Positions 55,237 through 64,000 of a DNA stretch of 64,000 bases are shown here, one piece after another; within the stretch, counting starts at the first letter, position 1; the number at the start of each line of letters is the position of its first letter. Where the stretch lies: positions 806,001-870,000 of the forward strand of contig NZ_LT607752.1 of NCBI RefSeq assembly GCF_900090265.1. The letters run 5' to 3'. A program made the position numbers and the translations under genes. The notes beneath the pieces are model-generated. The model was not told the DNA's origin. It was given only the letters and a program-made list of their open reading frames with translations, and ran no database searches. The stretch comes from Micromonospora rifamycinica (lineage in GTDB: Bacteria > Actinomycetota > Actinomycetes > Mycobacteriales > Micromonosporaceae).

Positions 55237-56523
55237 TCAGACCGGTGACGGTCGGGGCACCGCCGCCGGCAGCTTCCGGTTCACCGGGCCGTCCACGGCG
55301 GCCACCGCCAGCCCGATCGCGAAGAACATCACCGACAGGTTCATGTCGGTGAACCCGTAGAACGGGGCCAGGGCGAGGGCGACCACCGGCACCACGCTCA
55401 ACCAGCGGCCGGCGGCGGACACCGCGACCGCCGTGCTGCGGACCAGCACCACCAGCAGGGCCAACAGGACCAGCAGGGCGGGGATTCCGTGGCTGTACAT
55501 GGTCAGCCAGACCTGCCCCTGGGTGCCGAGCGGTTCCGCGCCGGTGGTGGTGTCGGCGCTGCGCGGGGCGCCGTAGCCGAGCAGCGGCGAGCGCAGGACC
55601 GCGTCGAGGGTCTGCCGGTAGAGGTCGGCGCGGTCCCGGGTCGAGTCGGTGTTCTCCACCCGATTCATGATCATGTCGCCGACCGGCACGACCAGGGTGA
55701 TCACCCAGGCCACCGCCACGCCGGCGGCGATCGTACCGATCAGCCGGACGTCGCCGCGCAGCAGCGCCCGCAGCCCCAGGTAGACCAGCCCCACGCCCAG
55801 GCCGATGAACATCCCCCGGTTGAGGGTGAGGAACGCCGGCACCAGGGCCAGCGGCAGGGACACCACCAGCACCCTGCGCAGCGGGCCGGTCCGCACCGTC
55901 GACAGGTACGCCAGCACGCACGGCACGAGCAGCGCGAACCCCGTCCCCCAGTTGTTGGTGTACGGGTACGGGGCCGCCGTGCGGTAGTACGGGTTGCGGC
56001 CGGTGGGGTTGAACTCGGTGGAGTGCACGTGGGTGACCGCCCGGATCATCCGTTGCCCGGCCAGCCCGTCGGGCAGCAGCACCTCCACCGGGGTGGTCAA
56101 CGCCAACCGGGGGGCCAGCACGCCGACCCAACCGAGCGCGACCATCGCCAGCCAGAAGAACAGCACCGGCTGGAACAGCCGGTCCCAGCGCGCCCCCTGC
56201 CGGGCGGCGGTGTAGACGTACAGGTAGACCACCAGGGCGGTCAGCACGAAGCCGAGCCGTAGGCCGTAGACGAGCAGGCCGCTGGCCTTCTCCAGGCGGG
56301 TGGCGCTGACCAGGATCAGCGCGACGAGCACGAACCACAGCGCCGAGCCGGGGGGCCACGCCACCCGGCCGTGGCTGAGCAGGACCACCGCCAGCAGCAT
56401 CCCGAACAGCGTCCAGCCCAGGTAGAGGCCGCCGAGCAGCCACCACAGCGGCATCCCCGCGAACATCACGTACAGCGGCCAGAGCGGCAGTGCCCGCTGC
56501 GGCGCGGTGTTCCTCGTCCCCAC
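55237..56523 (-). CDS. O-antigen ligase-like membrane protein
   Basis: A 428-residue polytopic membrane protein with about 12 helices and a large loop around residues 185-215 (TEFNPTGRNPYYRTAAPYPYTNNWGTGF). The later motif TLNRGMFIGLGVGLVYLGLRALL resembles Wzy/O-antigen ligase proteins. Members polymerise or transfer glycans at the membrane, and in actinobacteria they are often of unknown substrate. There are no glycosyltransferases nearby to define the glycan. Confidence 0.75.
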   Translation of the reverse strand: MGTRNTAPQRALPLWPLYVMFAGMPLWWLLGGLYLGWTLFGMLLAVVLLSHGRVAWPPGSALWFVLVALILVSATRLEKASGLLVYGLRLGFVLTALVVYLYVYTAARQGARWDRLFQPVLFFWLAMVALGWVGVLAPRLALTTPVEVLLPDGLAGQRMIRAVTHVHSTEFNPTGRNPYYRTAAPYPYTNNWGTGFALLVPCVLAYLSTVRTGPLRRVLVVSLPLALVPAFLTLNRGMFIGLGVGLVYLGLRALLRGDVRLIGTIAAGVAVAWVITLVVPVGDMIMNRVENTDSTRDRADLYRQTLDAVLRSPLLGYGAPRSADTTTGAEPLGTQGQVWLTMYSHGIPALLVLLALLVVLVRSTAVAVSAAGRWLSVVPVVALALAPFYGFTDMNLSVMFFAIGLAVAAVDGPVNRKLPAAVPRPSPV

Positions 56524-56616
56524 CGGGGCAAGGCTAGGCCGGGACGGCCCGGCCGGTCATCGGCGGACCGGCTGTGACGGGGGCCACCCCGGTGCGGGTG
56601 CCGATCGACCGGCGGG

Positions 56617-58650
56617 TCACCGGGACTCCTCGCGGATCACCGCCACCCCACCGGCGGGCAGGGCGACCTCCCCGGCGGTGGGGACGCCGGTCAGCAGGTC
56701 CACCCCGGCGGCGCGGACCCGCTGCGGCCGGTCGGTGTGGTTGAGCAGGAACAGCCAGCTGGCCCCCGGGTGGGCGCGGCGGACCGCCTCCACCCCGGGC
56801 GGGGCGTCCGGGCAGACCGGCTGGACGCCGGCCGTCCGGGCCGCTTCGGTGACCAGGCGGCGGTAGGTGCCGTCGTCGGGCCGGGTCGACAGGTACCAGG
56901 CGGTGCCGGCGCCCACCCGGTGCCGGGTCACCGCCGGCAGGCCGTCGAGCACCCCGCCGACGTACCCGCATACCGGTTCGGCGCCGCGCAGCCGGACGGT
57001 CTCCGACCAGATCCGGCCGGTCCCGCCGCCGGAGAGCAGCACCTGCTCGTCGGCGGCGAGCGGGTGGAACTCCTCCACCCGCAGGCCGAGCAGGTCCCGG
57101 TACGCGCCGGGATAGCCGCCGAGGTGCACCCGGGCGTACGGGTCGGCGATCCCGCTGAGGTAGCTGACCAGCAGGTGCCCGCCCGCCTCGACGTAGCCGC
57201 GGACCCAGTCGACGGTGTCGTCGCCGGCCAGGTAGAGGGCGGGCAGGACGAGCAGCCGGTACCGGTCGAGGGGGTCACCGGGGACGACCACGTCGCAGCC
57301 GTACCCGGCCCGCCACAGCGCGCGGTGGGCGGCGGCCAGCTCGGCGGGCCCGTCGAGCTGGTCCGAGGGCATGCCGGGGTGGCGCAGCGCCCAGTCGCTG
57401 GCGGCGTCCCGGGCCAGCGCGATCTCGGCGACCACCTCCCCGGCGGTCACCTCGGCGAGCCGGTCGAGGGCCGCGCCGAGGTGGACCGACTCCCGGAACA
57501 CCCGGCTGTCGGGGCCGGTGTGCGGCACCAGCGCGCAGTGGAACCGTTCCGCGCCGCCGGCCGGCGCCCGCCACTGGAAGAACATCGCCCCCCGGGAGCC
57601 GCGGGCGACGTGCGACAGGCTGTGCCGGGCCATCCGGCCGGGTTCCTTGGTGTGCGACCGGCCGGTGGTGTGGATCTGGCTGGCGGCGCTCTCCATCAAC
57701 AGCCACGTCGCCGGCCCGTCGGCGGGGGGCCGGGTGGCGGGGTCGGCCTGCCGGCGGCCGTGGCGGGCCCAGCCGCGGGCCAGGTCGGCGGCGAGGGCGG
57801 TCTGTTCCTCGGCACCGCCGTCGACGGCCGACGGGTAGTGGTCGACGGCCACCAGGTCCACCTCGGCCGCCCAGCGGGCGTGGTCGACCGGCACCCAGTC
57901 GCCCAGCACGTAGTTGGTGGTCACCGGGAGCGCCGGGTTGGCCGTCCGGAGCAGGTCGCGTTGTTCGACGTACGCGGCGAGCAGGGTGTCCGACCAGAAC
58001 CGCCGGAAGTCCAGCAGCTGGCCGGGGTTGCCGAGGTACTGGGTGGCGCGGGGGGTGCTCACGTACGCCCAGTCGGTGTAGTGCTGGCTCCAGAAGCTGG
58101 TGGCCCAGGCGGCGTTGAGGGCGTCCAGGTCGCCGTACCGGTCGATGAGCCAGCGGCGGAAGGCGGCCTCGGTGTGCGGGCAGTGGCAGCTGGTGCCGTA
58201 CTCGTTGTGCACGCGCCACAGGGCCACCGCCGGGTGGTGGGCGTAGCGGGCGGCGAGGGTGGCGGCGATGCCCCGGGCGGCGGCCCGGTAGGCGGGGGCG
58301 GCGGCGCAGTAGGTGTCGCGGCTGCCGTGGTGCAGCCGGACGCCCTCGGCGGTGACCGGCAGCGCGTCGGGGTGGGCCAGCGAGAACCAGGGCGGCGGCG
58401 AGGCGGTGGGGGTGGCCAGGGCGACCCGGACACCCCCGTCGTGCAGCAGGTCGAGCACCTCGTCGAGCCAGCCGAAGTCGTAGCGGCCGGGGGCGGGTTC
58501 CAGCCGGGACCAGGCGAACACACCGACGGTGACCAGGGTGACCCGGGCCCGGCGCATCAGCTCGACGTCCTCGCGCCAGGTGGCCGCGGACCACTGCTCG
58601 GGGTTGTAGTCACCGCCGTGGCAGAGCCGTCCGTCGTTCCACATACCCAC
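56617..58650 (-). CDS. GH42 beta-galactosidase
   Basis: A 677-residue enzyme of glycoside hydrolase family 42. The start resembles the family (GGDYNPEQW ... FAWSRLEPAPGRYDFGWLD), with NEYG carrying the acid/base Glu (VHNEYGTSCHCPH, also the zinc-site cysteines) and MESAAS carrying the nucleophile Glu. No signal peptide, so intracellular use of beta-galactosides is expected. A GTTTG/CAAAC inverted repeat upstream and the ROK regulator near by suggest sugar control. Confidence 0.93.
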   Translation of the reverse strand: MGMWNDGRLCHGGDYNPEQWSAATWREDVELMRRARVTLVTVGVFAWSRLEPAPGRYDFGWLDEVLDLLHDGGVRVALATPTASPPPWFSLAHPDALPVTAEGVRLHHGSRDTYCAAAPAYRAAARGIAATLAARYAHHPAVALWRVHNEYGTSCHCPHTEAAFRRWLIDRYGDLDALNAAWATSFWSQHYTDWAYVSTPRATQYLGNPGQLLDFRRFWSDTLLAAYVEQRDLLRTANPALPVTTNYVLGDWVPVDHARWAAEVDLVAVDHYPSAVDGGAEEQTALAADLARGWARHGRRQADPATRPPADGPATWLLMESAASQIHTTGRSHTKEPGRMARHSLSHVARGSRGAMFFQWRAPAGGAERFHCALVPHTGPDSRVFRESVHLGAALDRLAEVTAGEVVAEIALARDAASDWALRHPGMPSDQLDGPAELAAAHRALWRAGYGCDVVVPGDPLDRYRLLVLPALYLAGDDTVDWVRGYVEAGGHLLVSYLSGIADPYARVHLGGYPGAYRDLLGLRVEEFHPLAADEQVLLSGGGTGRIWSETVRLRGAEPVCGYVGGVLDGLPAVTRHRVGAGTAWYLSTRPDDGTYRRLVTEAARTAGVQPVCPDAPPGVEAVRRAHPGASWLFLLNHTDRPQRVRAAGVDLLTGVPTAGEVALPAGGVAVIREESR

Positions 58651-58665
58651 CGTCCCACCCGCTTT

Positions 58666-58684
58666 GTTTGGTAACTAGTCAAAC
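58666..58684. promoter_or_regulatory. putative operator upstream of the GH42 gene
   Basis: GTTTG-GTAACTAGT-CAAAC forms a 19-bp inverted repeat with central ACTAGT, in an AT-rich patch 16 bases before the GH42 start. ROK and LacI regulators are encoded downstream, so one may bind here; the AT-rich form fits ROK sites better than the GC-centred LacI-type sites before the GH3 gene. Confidence 0.5.
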
Positions 58685-58806
58685 TATGTATCGGGTTTAC
58701 CCATGTCAATTGGTAGCAGGGTGAGCAGATCGAGCGGAATCGTTGACAGTTCGTTGGGAAAACAAAGAAACTGACGGAGTCGCCGGAACGCCCCGAGGAG
58801 ACGCCG

Positions 58807-59010
58807 ATGCCGTACCGCCCGCCGCTGCTCCCGGACGCGACCCCGGTGGCCGACCCGACCGACCCGCCGGTGCGGCCACCGGGCGGGGACGCCCCGCGGT
58901 CGGCTTCCGCCCCCCGGCGAACCGGTCGCCCCGACCTCGTCCGGGGACCGGCTCCCCGGCGGCTGAGCCGGCCGCCCGGCCGGGTGTCCCGGTCCCGGGC
59001 GTGCCGCTAG
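58807..59010 (+). CDS. possible small proline/arginine-rich protein
   Basis: A 67-residue frame with a good ribosome site (GAGGAG, 6 bases before the ATG) but low-complexity Pro/Arg composition and no hydrophobic segment. It sits in the 505-base gap between the GH42 start and the ROK gene. No family is recognised. It could be chance; the rest of the gap holds the regulatory patch at 58666-58684 and a TTGACA at 58743-58748. Confidence 0.3.
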   Translation: MPYRPPLLPDATPVADPTDPPVRPPGGDAPRSASAPRRTGRPDLVRGPAPRRLSRPPGRVSRSRACR

Positions 59011-59155
59011 AGTTAGTTGAGTTTCCAGCCGAACGGACCTCCCGACGGGGTACCGGTCCACCGCCGGCGTCACGACGCACCCGCCCGTGGCGGCGGACGG
59101 CGACGAGGCACCGGCACGGCACCACCCACCGTCAGGCGCAGGGAGCGGGCAGATC

Positions 59156-60376
59156 GTGATCAGCGTCCACAACGAACCGCAGCCGACCGACCTGGGCGAC
59201 GTCCGGGTGGCCAACCGGGCCGTGGTCCTGCGCCACGTCCGCCTGCACGCACCCTGCTCACGGGCCGACATCGCCGCCACCACCGGCCTCAACAAGGCCA
59301 CCGTCTCCAGCCTGGTCACCGAGCTGCTCGACCGGCGACTGGTCCGCGAGACCGGGCTGACCGAGAACCGGGTCGGCCGCCCGGCCACCATGCTCGTCCT
59401 CGACGGCGCCCCCTACGCCGCGCTGGGTCTGCAGATCGGGGCGGACGACCTGGTGGTGGTCGCCGTGGACCTCGCCGGCAACCGGCTGCTCACCTGGCGT
59501 CGGGCGTTCCCCGCCCCGACCACCGCCCCCGCCGAGACCGTCCGCGCCCTGGCCACCCTGGCCCGCCGCGCGATCGGCCGGGTCACCGGGCAGGGCCGCG
59601 CGGTGCTCGGCCTCACCGTCGGGGTGCCCGGGCTGGTCGACACCGCCGGCGGCGTGCCGCTGGCCAGCGGCCTCGGCTGGCGGGACGTCCCGCTCGCCGC
59701 CGAGCTGCGGGCCGTGCTGCGGGAGACCGGTTTCACCGTCACCGTCGACACCGACGCCAACCTCGCCGTCCTGGCCGAGCAGCGGCACGGCGGCTACGCC
59801 GCCGCCACCGACCTGGTCCACCTGACCGGCGGCGTCTCCGTCGGCGCCGGGGTGCTCGCCGGTGGTCGGCTGCTGCGGGGCCACCGTGGTCACGCCGGCG
59901 AACTCGGCCACCTCTGCCTCGACCCGGCCGGACCACCGTGCCCGTGCGGGCGGCGCGGTTGCCTGTCCGCCCTCACCGCGCTGCCGGCCGTGGTCGCCCG
60001 GCTGCTCCCCGACACCACCGGGGACGGGCCGGTCACCGACTACCTGCCGGAGCTCGACCGGATCGTGGCCGCGGCCCGGCAGGAGGACCCGTTCGTGCTG
60101 GCCGGGCTCGCCGACATCGGCCGGCACCTCGGGCACGGGGCGGCGGTGCTGGCCAACCTGCTCAACCCGGAGGCGATCGTGGTGGGGGGACACTTCGCCA
60201 CCCTGGCGCCCTGGCTGCTGCCGGCGGCGCGGGCGGAGCTGGTCGCCCGGACCCTCGCCCCGCAGGCCGGTGACTGCCGGCTCGACGCCTCCCGGCTGGA
60301 CTCCGCCGCCACCGCGCTCGGCGGCGCGACCGCCGCGCTGGCCGCCATCGAGGCGGGTCGACTCCCCGCCGGCTGA
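59156..60376 (+). CDS. ROK-family transcription regulator
   Basis: A 406-residue repressor. The N-terminal winged helix (VRLHAPCSRADIAATTGLNKATVSSLVTELLDRRLV) precedes the sugar-kinase-like ROK domain with GVPGLVD, the substrate Glu in HAGELGHLCL and the zinc site CPCGRRGCLS. ROK regulators bind sugars or their phosphates. GTG 59156 was chosen because GGGAG lies about 10 bases upstream. It sits between two glycosidase genes and probably controls them. Confidence 0.9.
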   Translation: MISVHNEPQPTDLGDVRVANRAVVLRHVRLHAPCSRADIAATTGLNKATVSSLVTELLDRRLVRETGLTENRVGRPATMLVLDGAPYAALGLQIGADDLVVVAVDLAGNRLLTWRRAFPAPTTAPAETVRALATLARRAIGRVTGQGRAVLGLTVGVPGLVDTAGGVPLASGLGWRDVPLAAELRAVLRETGFTVTVDTDANLAVLAEQRHGGYAAATDLVHLTGGVSVGAGVLAGGRLLRGHRGHAGELGHLCLDPAGPPCPCGRRGCLSALTALPAVVARLLPDTTGDGPVTDYLPELDRIVAAARQEDPFVLAGLADIGRHLGHGAAVLANLLNPEAIVVGGHFATLAPWLLPAARAELVARTLAPQAGDCRLDASRLDSAATALGGATAALAAIEAGRLPAG

Positions 60377-60477
60377 TCCGGGAGCCGGTCACCCCTTGAC
60401 CGGCCGCCGCGCAGGTGCCAACCTCGACTCGCCGCCCCGTCGTTCGGGCACCGGGGCGGCATGTTTTCCGCGATCGT

Positions 60478-60489
60478 CGAAGCGCTTCG
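60478..60489. promoter_or_regulatory. LacI-type operator 1 (GH3 gene)
   Basis: CGAAGCGCTTCG is a perfect 12-bp palindrome with a central GC step, typical of LacI-family sites. It lies about 130 bases before the GH3 start and is the weaker of two copies. Confidence 0.65.
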
Positions 60490-60550
60490 CCGCACCCGGG
60501 CCGACGACCGCCACCATCCCCACCGCGCGATGCCGCACGTCGCCACGGCC

Positions 60551-60566
60551 GTCGAAGCGCTTCGAC
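60551..60566. promoter_or_regulatory. LacI-type operator 2 (GH3 gene)
   Basis: GTCGAAGCGCTTCGAC is a perfect 16-bp palindrome 47 bases before the GH3 start and 73 bases after operator 1 on the same face pattern. The LacI gene at the end of the same operon is the likely binder. Confidence 0.7.
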
Positions 60567-60613
60567 CGGTCGGCCGGACGCCTCACCGCGAGCCCACCGG
60601 AAGGTAACCGCAG

Positions 60614-63079
60614 ATGAACGACCCCACCGGACCGTCCCCCCAGGCACACGCCGACGACCTGTTGGCCCGGCTCACCCTGCCGGAGAAGATCGGCCTGCTG
60701 CACCAGTGGCAGGCCCCCGTGCCCCGCCTGGGACTACCCGGGTTCCGCACCGGCACCGAGGCGCTGCACGGGGTCGCCTGGCTCGGCCCGGCCACCGTCT
60801 TTCCACAGGCCGTCGGCCTGGCCAGCAGCTGGAACCCCGCGTTGATCCAGGCGGTCGGCACGGCCGTCGGCGACGAGGTCCGGGTCAAGCACCAGGCCGA
60901 CCCGGCCGCCGTCGGGCTCAACGTGTGGGCGCCGGTGGTCAACCCGCTGCGCGACCCCCGGTGGGGCCGCAACGAGGAGGGCTGGTCGGAGGATCCGTGG
61001 CTGACCGGCCGGCTCGCCACCGCCTACGCGTCCGGGCTGCGCGGCGGGCACCCCCACCGGCTGCGGACCGCACCGACGGTCAAGCACTTCCTCGGCTACA
61101 ACAACGAGACCGACCGGGCCACCACCTCCAGCGACCTGCCACCCCGGGTGCTGCACGAGTACGAGCTGCCGGCGTTCCGCGCACCGCTCGCCGCCGGCGC
61201 GGCGGTCGCCGTGATGGCCTCGTACAACCTGGTCAACGGGGTACCGGCGCACCTGAGCCCGCTGCTGGAGCAGGAACTGCGCCGGTGGACCACCGACGAG
61301 CTGATGGTCGTCGGCGACGCCGGAGCCGCCACCAACATCGCCGGCGTACAGCGGCACCTGCCCGACCACGTCACCGGCTTCGCCGCCGCCCTGCGCGCCG
61401 GCATCGACAACTTCACCGAGGACGACACCGACAGCGGGCAGACCGTCCGACGGCTCACCGAGGCCCTCGACCGGGGCCTGATCGACGAGTCCGACGTGGA
61501 CCGGGCGGTACGACGCATCCTCACCGTCCGGATCCGCCTGGGCGACCTGGACCCACCCGGGCAGGACCCGTTCGCCGGGGTCTCCCCCGACGTGCTCGAC
61601 AGCCCCGCCCACCGGGAACTGGCCCGCGAGGCCGCCCGCCAGTCGATCGTGCTGCTGCGCAACGACGGGCTGCTGCCCCTGCCGACCGGCACCCCACCCC
61701 GGGTCGCGGTGCTCGGCCCGCTCGCCGACACCGTCCACGCCGACTGGTACAGCGGCACCCTGCCGTACGCGGTCACCGTCCGGGAAGGGCTGGCCCGGCT
61801 GCTGCCGACGGTCACCCACCACTGCGGGGCGGACCGGATCGCGTTGCGCGTCGGCGACCGGTACGTGCGCTGCCCCCGCTCCACCGAGGGCGGCCCGCTG
61901 ACCGCCGCCGACGGCCGCGACGGCACCTGGTTCGACGTGTTCGACTGGGGACGCGACACGGTGGCACTGCGCGCGGTCGCCAACGGCCGGCACGTCGGCG
62001 CCGACGACGACGGCGCGCTGGCCAACGACCGGCCCGGACCGGGCGGCTGGATCGTCCGGGAGACCTTCCGGTTCCACCACCGCCCCGACGGCACGAGCCT
62101 GCTGCACCACCTCGCCACCGGCGCGTACGTGCGGGTCGACGACGACGGACGGCTCCGCGCCGACGCCACCGACCCGGACACCGCCACCGGCTTCACCGTC
62201 GAGCGGATCGCCGACGGCGCGGCCGAGGCCGCCGCGCTGGCCGCCGCCGCCGAGGTGGCGGTCGTCGTCCTCGGCAACCACCCGATGGTCAACGGCCGGG
62301 AGACCGAGGACCGCGTCGACCTGGCCCTGCCGACCGGACAGGACCGGCTGCTGCGCGCCGTGCACGCGGCGAACCCGCGCACCGTGCTGGTGCTCACCAG
62401 CAGCTACCCGTACGCGGTCGGCTGGGCGCAGGAACACCTGCCGGCGGTGCTGTGGTCGGCGCACGGCGGCCAGGAACACGGCACCGCCCTGGCGCAGGTG
62501 CTGCTCGGCGACGCCGACCCCGCCGGCCGGCTCACCCAGACCTGGTACGCCGACGCCGCCGACCTGCCCGACCTGCTCGACTACGACGTGATCGGGGCGG
62601 ACAGCACCTACCTGTACTACCGCGGCGAGCCGCTGTACCCGTTCGGCCACGGCCTCAGCTACGCCCGGTTCGACTACGCTGACCTCCGGGTGGACACGCC
62701 GACGGCGACCGTCGGCGACGAGGTGGAGATCCACGTCGAGGTCACCAACACCGGCGACCGGGAGGGTACGGAGATCGTGCAGCTCTACACCCGGCAGCGA
62801 CGCTCCCGGGTCAAGCAGCCCCTGCGGCAGTTGCGCGACTTCGCCCGGCTCACCCTGGCCCCCGGCCAACGGCGGACGGTCACCCTGCGGCTGCGGACCG
62901 CCGACCTGGCCTGGTGGGACGAGCAGACCGGCGGCCCGGTGGTGGAGGACGCCACGCACACCCTGCTGGTCGGCCGCTCCGCCCGGGACATCCGCGCGGT
63001 CGGTGCGGTCACCGTGCGCGCCGGCGACCCCGCCGGGCAGCCGTGTGCGCCCGCGCACGCCGCCGGCGGGTCGCGGTGA
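60614..63079 (+). CDS. GH3 beta-glycosidase
   Basis: A large 821-residue glycoside hydrolase family 3 enzyme. Seen are LTLPEKIGLLHQW, KHFLGYNNET, the nucleophile region LMVVGDAGAATNIAG, a C-terminal fibronectin-III-like domain (VEIHVEVTNTGDREGTEIVQLYTR) and an inserted segment of about 130 residues (about 410-540) between the two catalytic domains. No signal peptide, so intracellular. Likely substrates are beta-glucosides or xylosides. The LacI gene overlaps its stop by 4 bases, and two palindromes lie upstream. Confidence 0.93.
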   Translation: MNDPTGPSPQAHADDLLARLTLPEKIGLLHQWQAPVPRLGLPGFRTGTEALHGVAWLGPATVFPQAVGLASSWNPALIQAVGTAVGDEVRVKHQADPAAVGLNVWAPVVNPLRDPRWGRNEEGWSEDPWLTGRLATAYASGLRGGHPHRLRTAPTVKHFLGYNNETDRATTSSDLPPRVLHEYELPAFRAPLAAGAAVAVMASYNLVNGVPAHLSPLLEQELRRWTTDELMVVGDAGAATNIAGVQRHLPDHVTGFAAALRAGIDNFTEDDTDSGQTVRRLTEALDRGLIDESDVDRAVRRILTVRIRLGDLDPPGQDPFAGVSPDVLDSPAHRELAREAARQSIVLLRNDGLLPLPTGTPPRVAVLGPLADTVHADWYSGTLPYAVTVREGLARLLPTVTHHCGADRIALRVGDRYVRCPRSTEGGPLTAADGRDGTWFDVFDWGRDTVALRAVANGRHVGADDDGALANDRPGPGGWIVRETFRFHHRPDGTSLLHHLATGAYVRVDDDGRLRADATDPDTATGFTVERIADGAAEAAALAAAAEVAVVVLGNHPMVNGRETEDRVDLALPTGQDRLLRAVHAANPRTVLVLTSSYPYAVGWAQEHLPAVLWSAHGGQEHGTALAQVLLGDADPAGRLTQTWYADAADLPDLLDYDVIGADSTYLYYRGEPLYPFGHGLSYARFDYADLRVDTPTATVGDEVEIHVEVTNTGDREGTEIVQLYTRQRRSRVKQPLRQLRDFARLTLAPGQRRTVTLRLRTADLAWWDEQTGGPVVEDATHTLLVGRSARDIRAVGAVTVRAGDPAGQPCAPAHAAGGSR

Positions 63080-64000
63080 GCGGCGAGCCCGGGCGCCGCC
63101 GCAAGTCGCCCGACCAGGTCACCATCGTCGACGTCGCCCGGCACGCCGGGGTCGCCGTGAGCACCGTGTCGTACGTGCTCAGCGGCAAACGGGCCATCTC
63201 CGAGGTGACCCGCACCCGGGTGCTGGCCAGCATCCGGGAACTGGGCTACCACCCGAACGCCGGGGCGCGTGCGCTGGCCAGCCGACGCGCCAACACCATC
63301 GCCCTGGTGCTGCCGCTGCGCGCCGGCATGCAGGTGCCGGTGGTGATGCAGTTCGCCATCGCGGTGGTCACCACGGCCCGCCGCTTCGACCACGACGTCC
63401 TGCTGGTCACCTCCGACGAGGGGCCGTCCGGGCTGCGCCGCATCGCCGGCAGCGCGATGGTCGACGGGATGCTGGTGATGGACGTCGAGCTGGACGATTC
63501 CCGGGTGCCGCTGCTGCGGGACCTGACCCGGCCCAGCGTGCTGATCGGCGTACCCGCCGACCCCACCGGCCTGACCTGTGTGGACCTCGACTTCCACCGC
63601 GCCGGCCAGGTGTGCGTGGAACACCTGGCCCGGCTGGGGCACCGCCGGGTGGCGCTGCTCGGTGCCCCGGCCGCCGTCTACGACCGGGGCACCGGTTTCG
63701 CCCACCGCACCCGCGCCGGGGTGTCCGCCGCCGCCGACCGGCACGGCGTCACCGTGGTCACCCAGCCGTTCGAGGAGGGGCCGGCGTCGGTCCGGCAGGA
63801 GCTGGCCGCCCTGCTCGACCGGCATCCCGACCTGTCCGCGCTGGTGGTGCAGAACGAGGCGGCCGTCGGGCCGGTGCTGGCGGCCCTGCCCACCCTCGGC
63901 CGGCAGGTCCCGCAGGACATGTCGGTGGTGGCGATCTGCCCCGACCCGTTCGCCGAGCAGGCCGCACCCCGGCTCACCTCGGTGCCGGTGCCCGCCGAGG
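63076..64000 (+). CDS. LacI-family transcription regulator (partial, cut by window end)
   Basis: The frame from GTG 63076 runs off the window end without a stop. The N-terminal helix-turn-helix (VTIVDVARHAGVAVSTVSYVLSGKRAISEVTRTRVLASIRELGYHPNAGARALASRR) and hinge are typical of LacI. The sugar-binding domain starts with TIALVLPL and includes VDLDFHRAGQVCVEHLARLGHRRVALLG. At least 308 residues are seen. GTG overlaps the GH3 stop, so it is co-transcribed and probably represses the GH3 operon through the GAAGCGCTTC sites. Confidence 0.92.
   Translation, partial: MSGEPGRRRKSPDQVTIVDVARHAGVAVSTVSYVLSGKRAISEVTRTRVLASIRELGYHPNAGARALASRRANTIALVLPLRAGMQVPVVMQFAIAVVTTARRFDHDVLLVTSDEGPSGLRRIAGSAMVDGMLVMDVELDDSRVPLLRDLTRPSVLIGVPADPTGLTCVDLDFHRAGQVCVEHLARLGHRRVALLGAPAAVYDRGTGFAHRTRAGVSAAADRHGVTVVTQPFEEGPASVRQELAALLDRHPDLSALVVQNEAAVGPVLAALPTLGRQVPQDMSVVAICPDPFAEQAAPRLTSVPVPAE

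Noticed and set aside
58743..59159. A 138-codon open frame in the GH42-ROK gap
   Set aside because: Arg/Pro-rich low complexity and no homology signal; the small frame at 58807 has the better ribosome site and even that is doubtful.

Overview
The window comes from a very GC-rich actinobacterium, most likely Micromonosporaceae (Micromonospora-like). The evidence is the GC content, frequent GTG starts with 4-base ATGA/GTGA overlaps, and a conserved actinobacterial gene block at 8.1-14.3 kb: PgsA-like, DUF881, Sbp, DUF881, GcvH, GarA, MerR, bifunctional nuclease, MerR. That order matches the Rv1822-Rv1830 neighbourhood of Mycobacterium tuberculosis. Most genes are housekeeping or broadly conserved. 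The accessory signal lies around 28.7-30.2 kb and 42.5-51.4 kb.

Layout. 0.1-3.3 kb: selenocysteine cluster selC (tRNA-Sec), selA, selB. 3.4-7.8 kb: small proteins, an HhH DNA glycosylase, a tandem universal stress protein, a PP2C phosphatase and a MarR regulator. 8.1-14.3 kb: the conserved block above, which links glycine cleavage (gcvH) with GarA/Odhl-type control of central metabolism. 14.7-17.8 kb: an operon-like set of a nitric-oxide-synthase oxygenase, a globin-flavoreductase (flavohaemoglobin) and a DivIVA-like coiled coil, followed by a sirtuin. 18.8-21.8 kb: glycine riboswitch and gcvP. 21.9-28.6 kb: DUF5999, pabB-like, TetR, peptide deformylase, HxlR/nitroreductase pair, TSUP exporter, endonuclease/phosphatase and a divergent FolD.

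28.7-30.2 kb: a Xer-type tyrosine recombinase lies next to a site that closely matches chromosomal dif (30159-30186), with a second dif-like core overlapping the recombinase start. 30.2-43.5 kb: SDR, peroxiredoxin, DUF6319, Eis-like acetyltransferase, cytochrome bd oxidase (cydAB) behind a strong inverted repeat, PlsC, glycerophosphodiesterase, UMF1 transporter, thymidine kinase, acyl-CoA dehydrogenase and a second tyrosine recombinase. 43.6-46.7 kb: Hsp20 with a HAIR-like operator, a cupin pseudogene, and a TetR facing a frameshifted flavin monooxygenase.

47.0-51.4 kb: a short-chain dehydrogenase gene is split by a 3.47-kb element. The element has 37-bp terminal inverted repeats and a target duplication. 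It carries a nested IS3-family element, a secreted protein and an unknown protein, but no transposase that obviously belongs to its own ends. 51.6-56.5 kb: TetR/NmrA pair, DUF1992, GNAT, LysE and an O-antigen-ligase-like membrane protein. 56.6-64 kb: a glycoside-use region with GH42 beta-galactosidase, ROK regulator, GH3 glycosidase and a LacI regulator cut by the window end, with palindromic operators in front of the glycosidases. I saw no rRNA, CRISPR array or biosynthetic megacluster.
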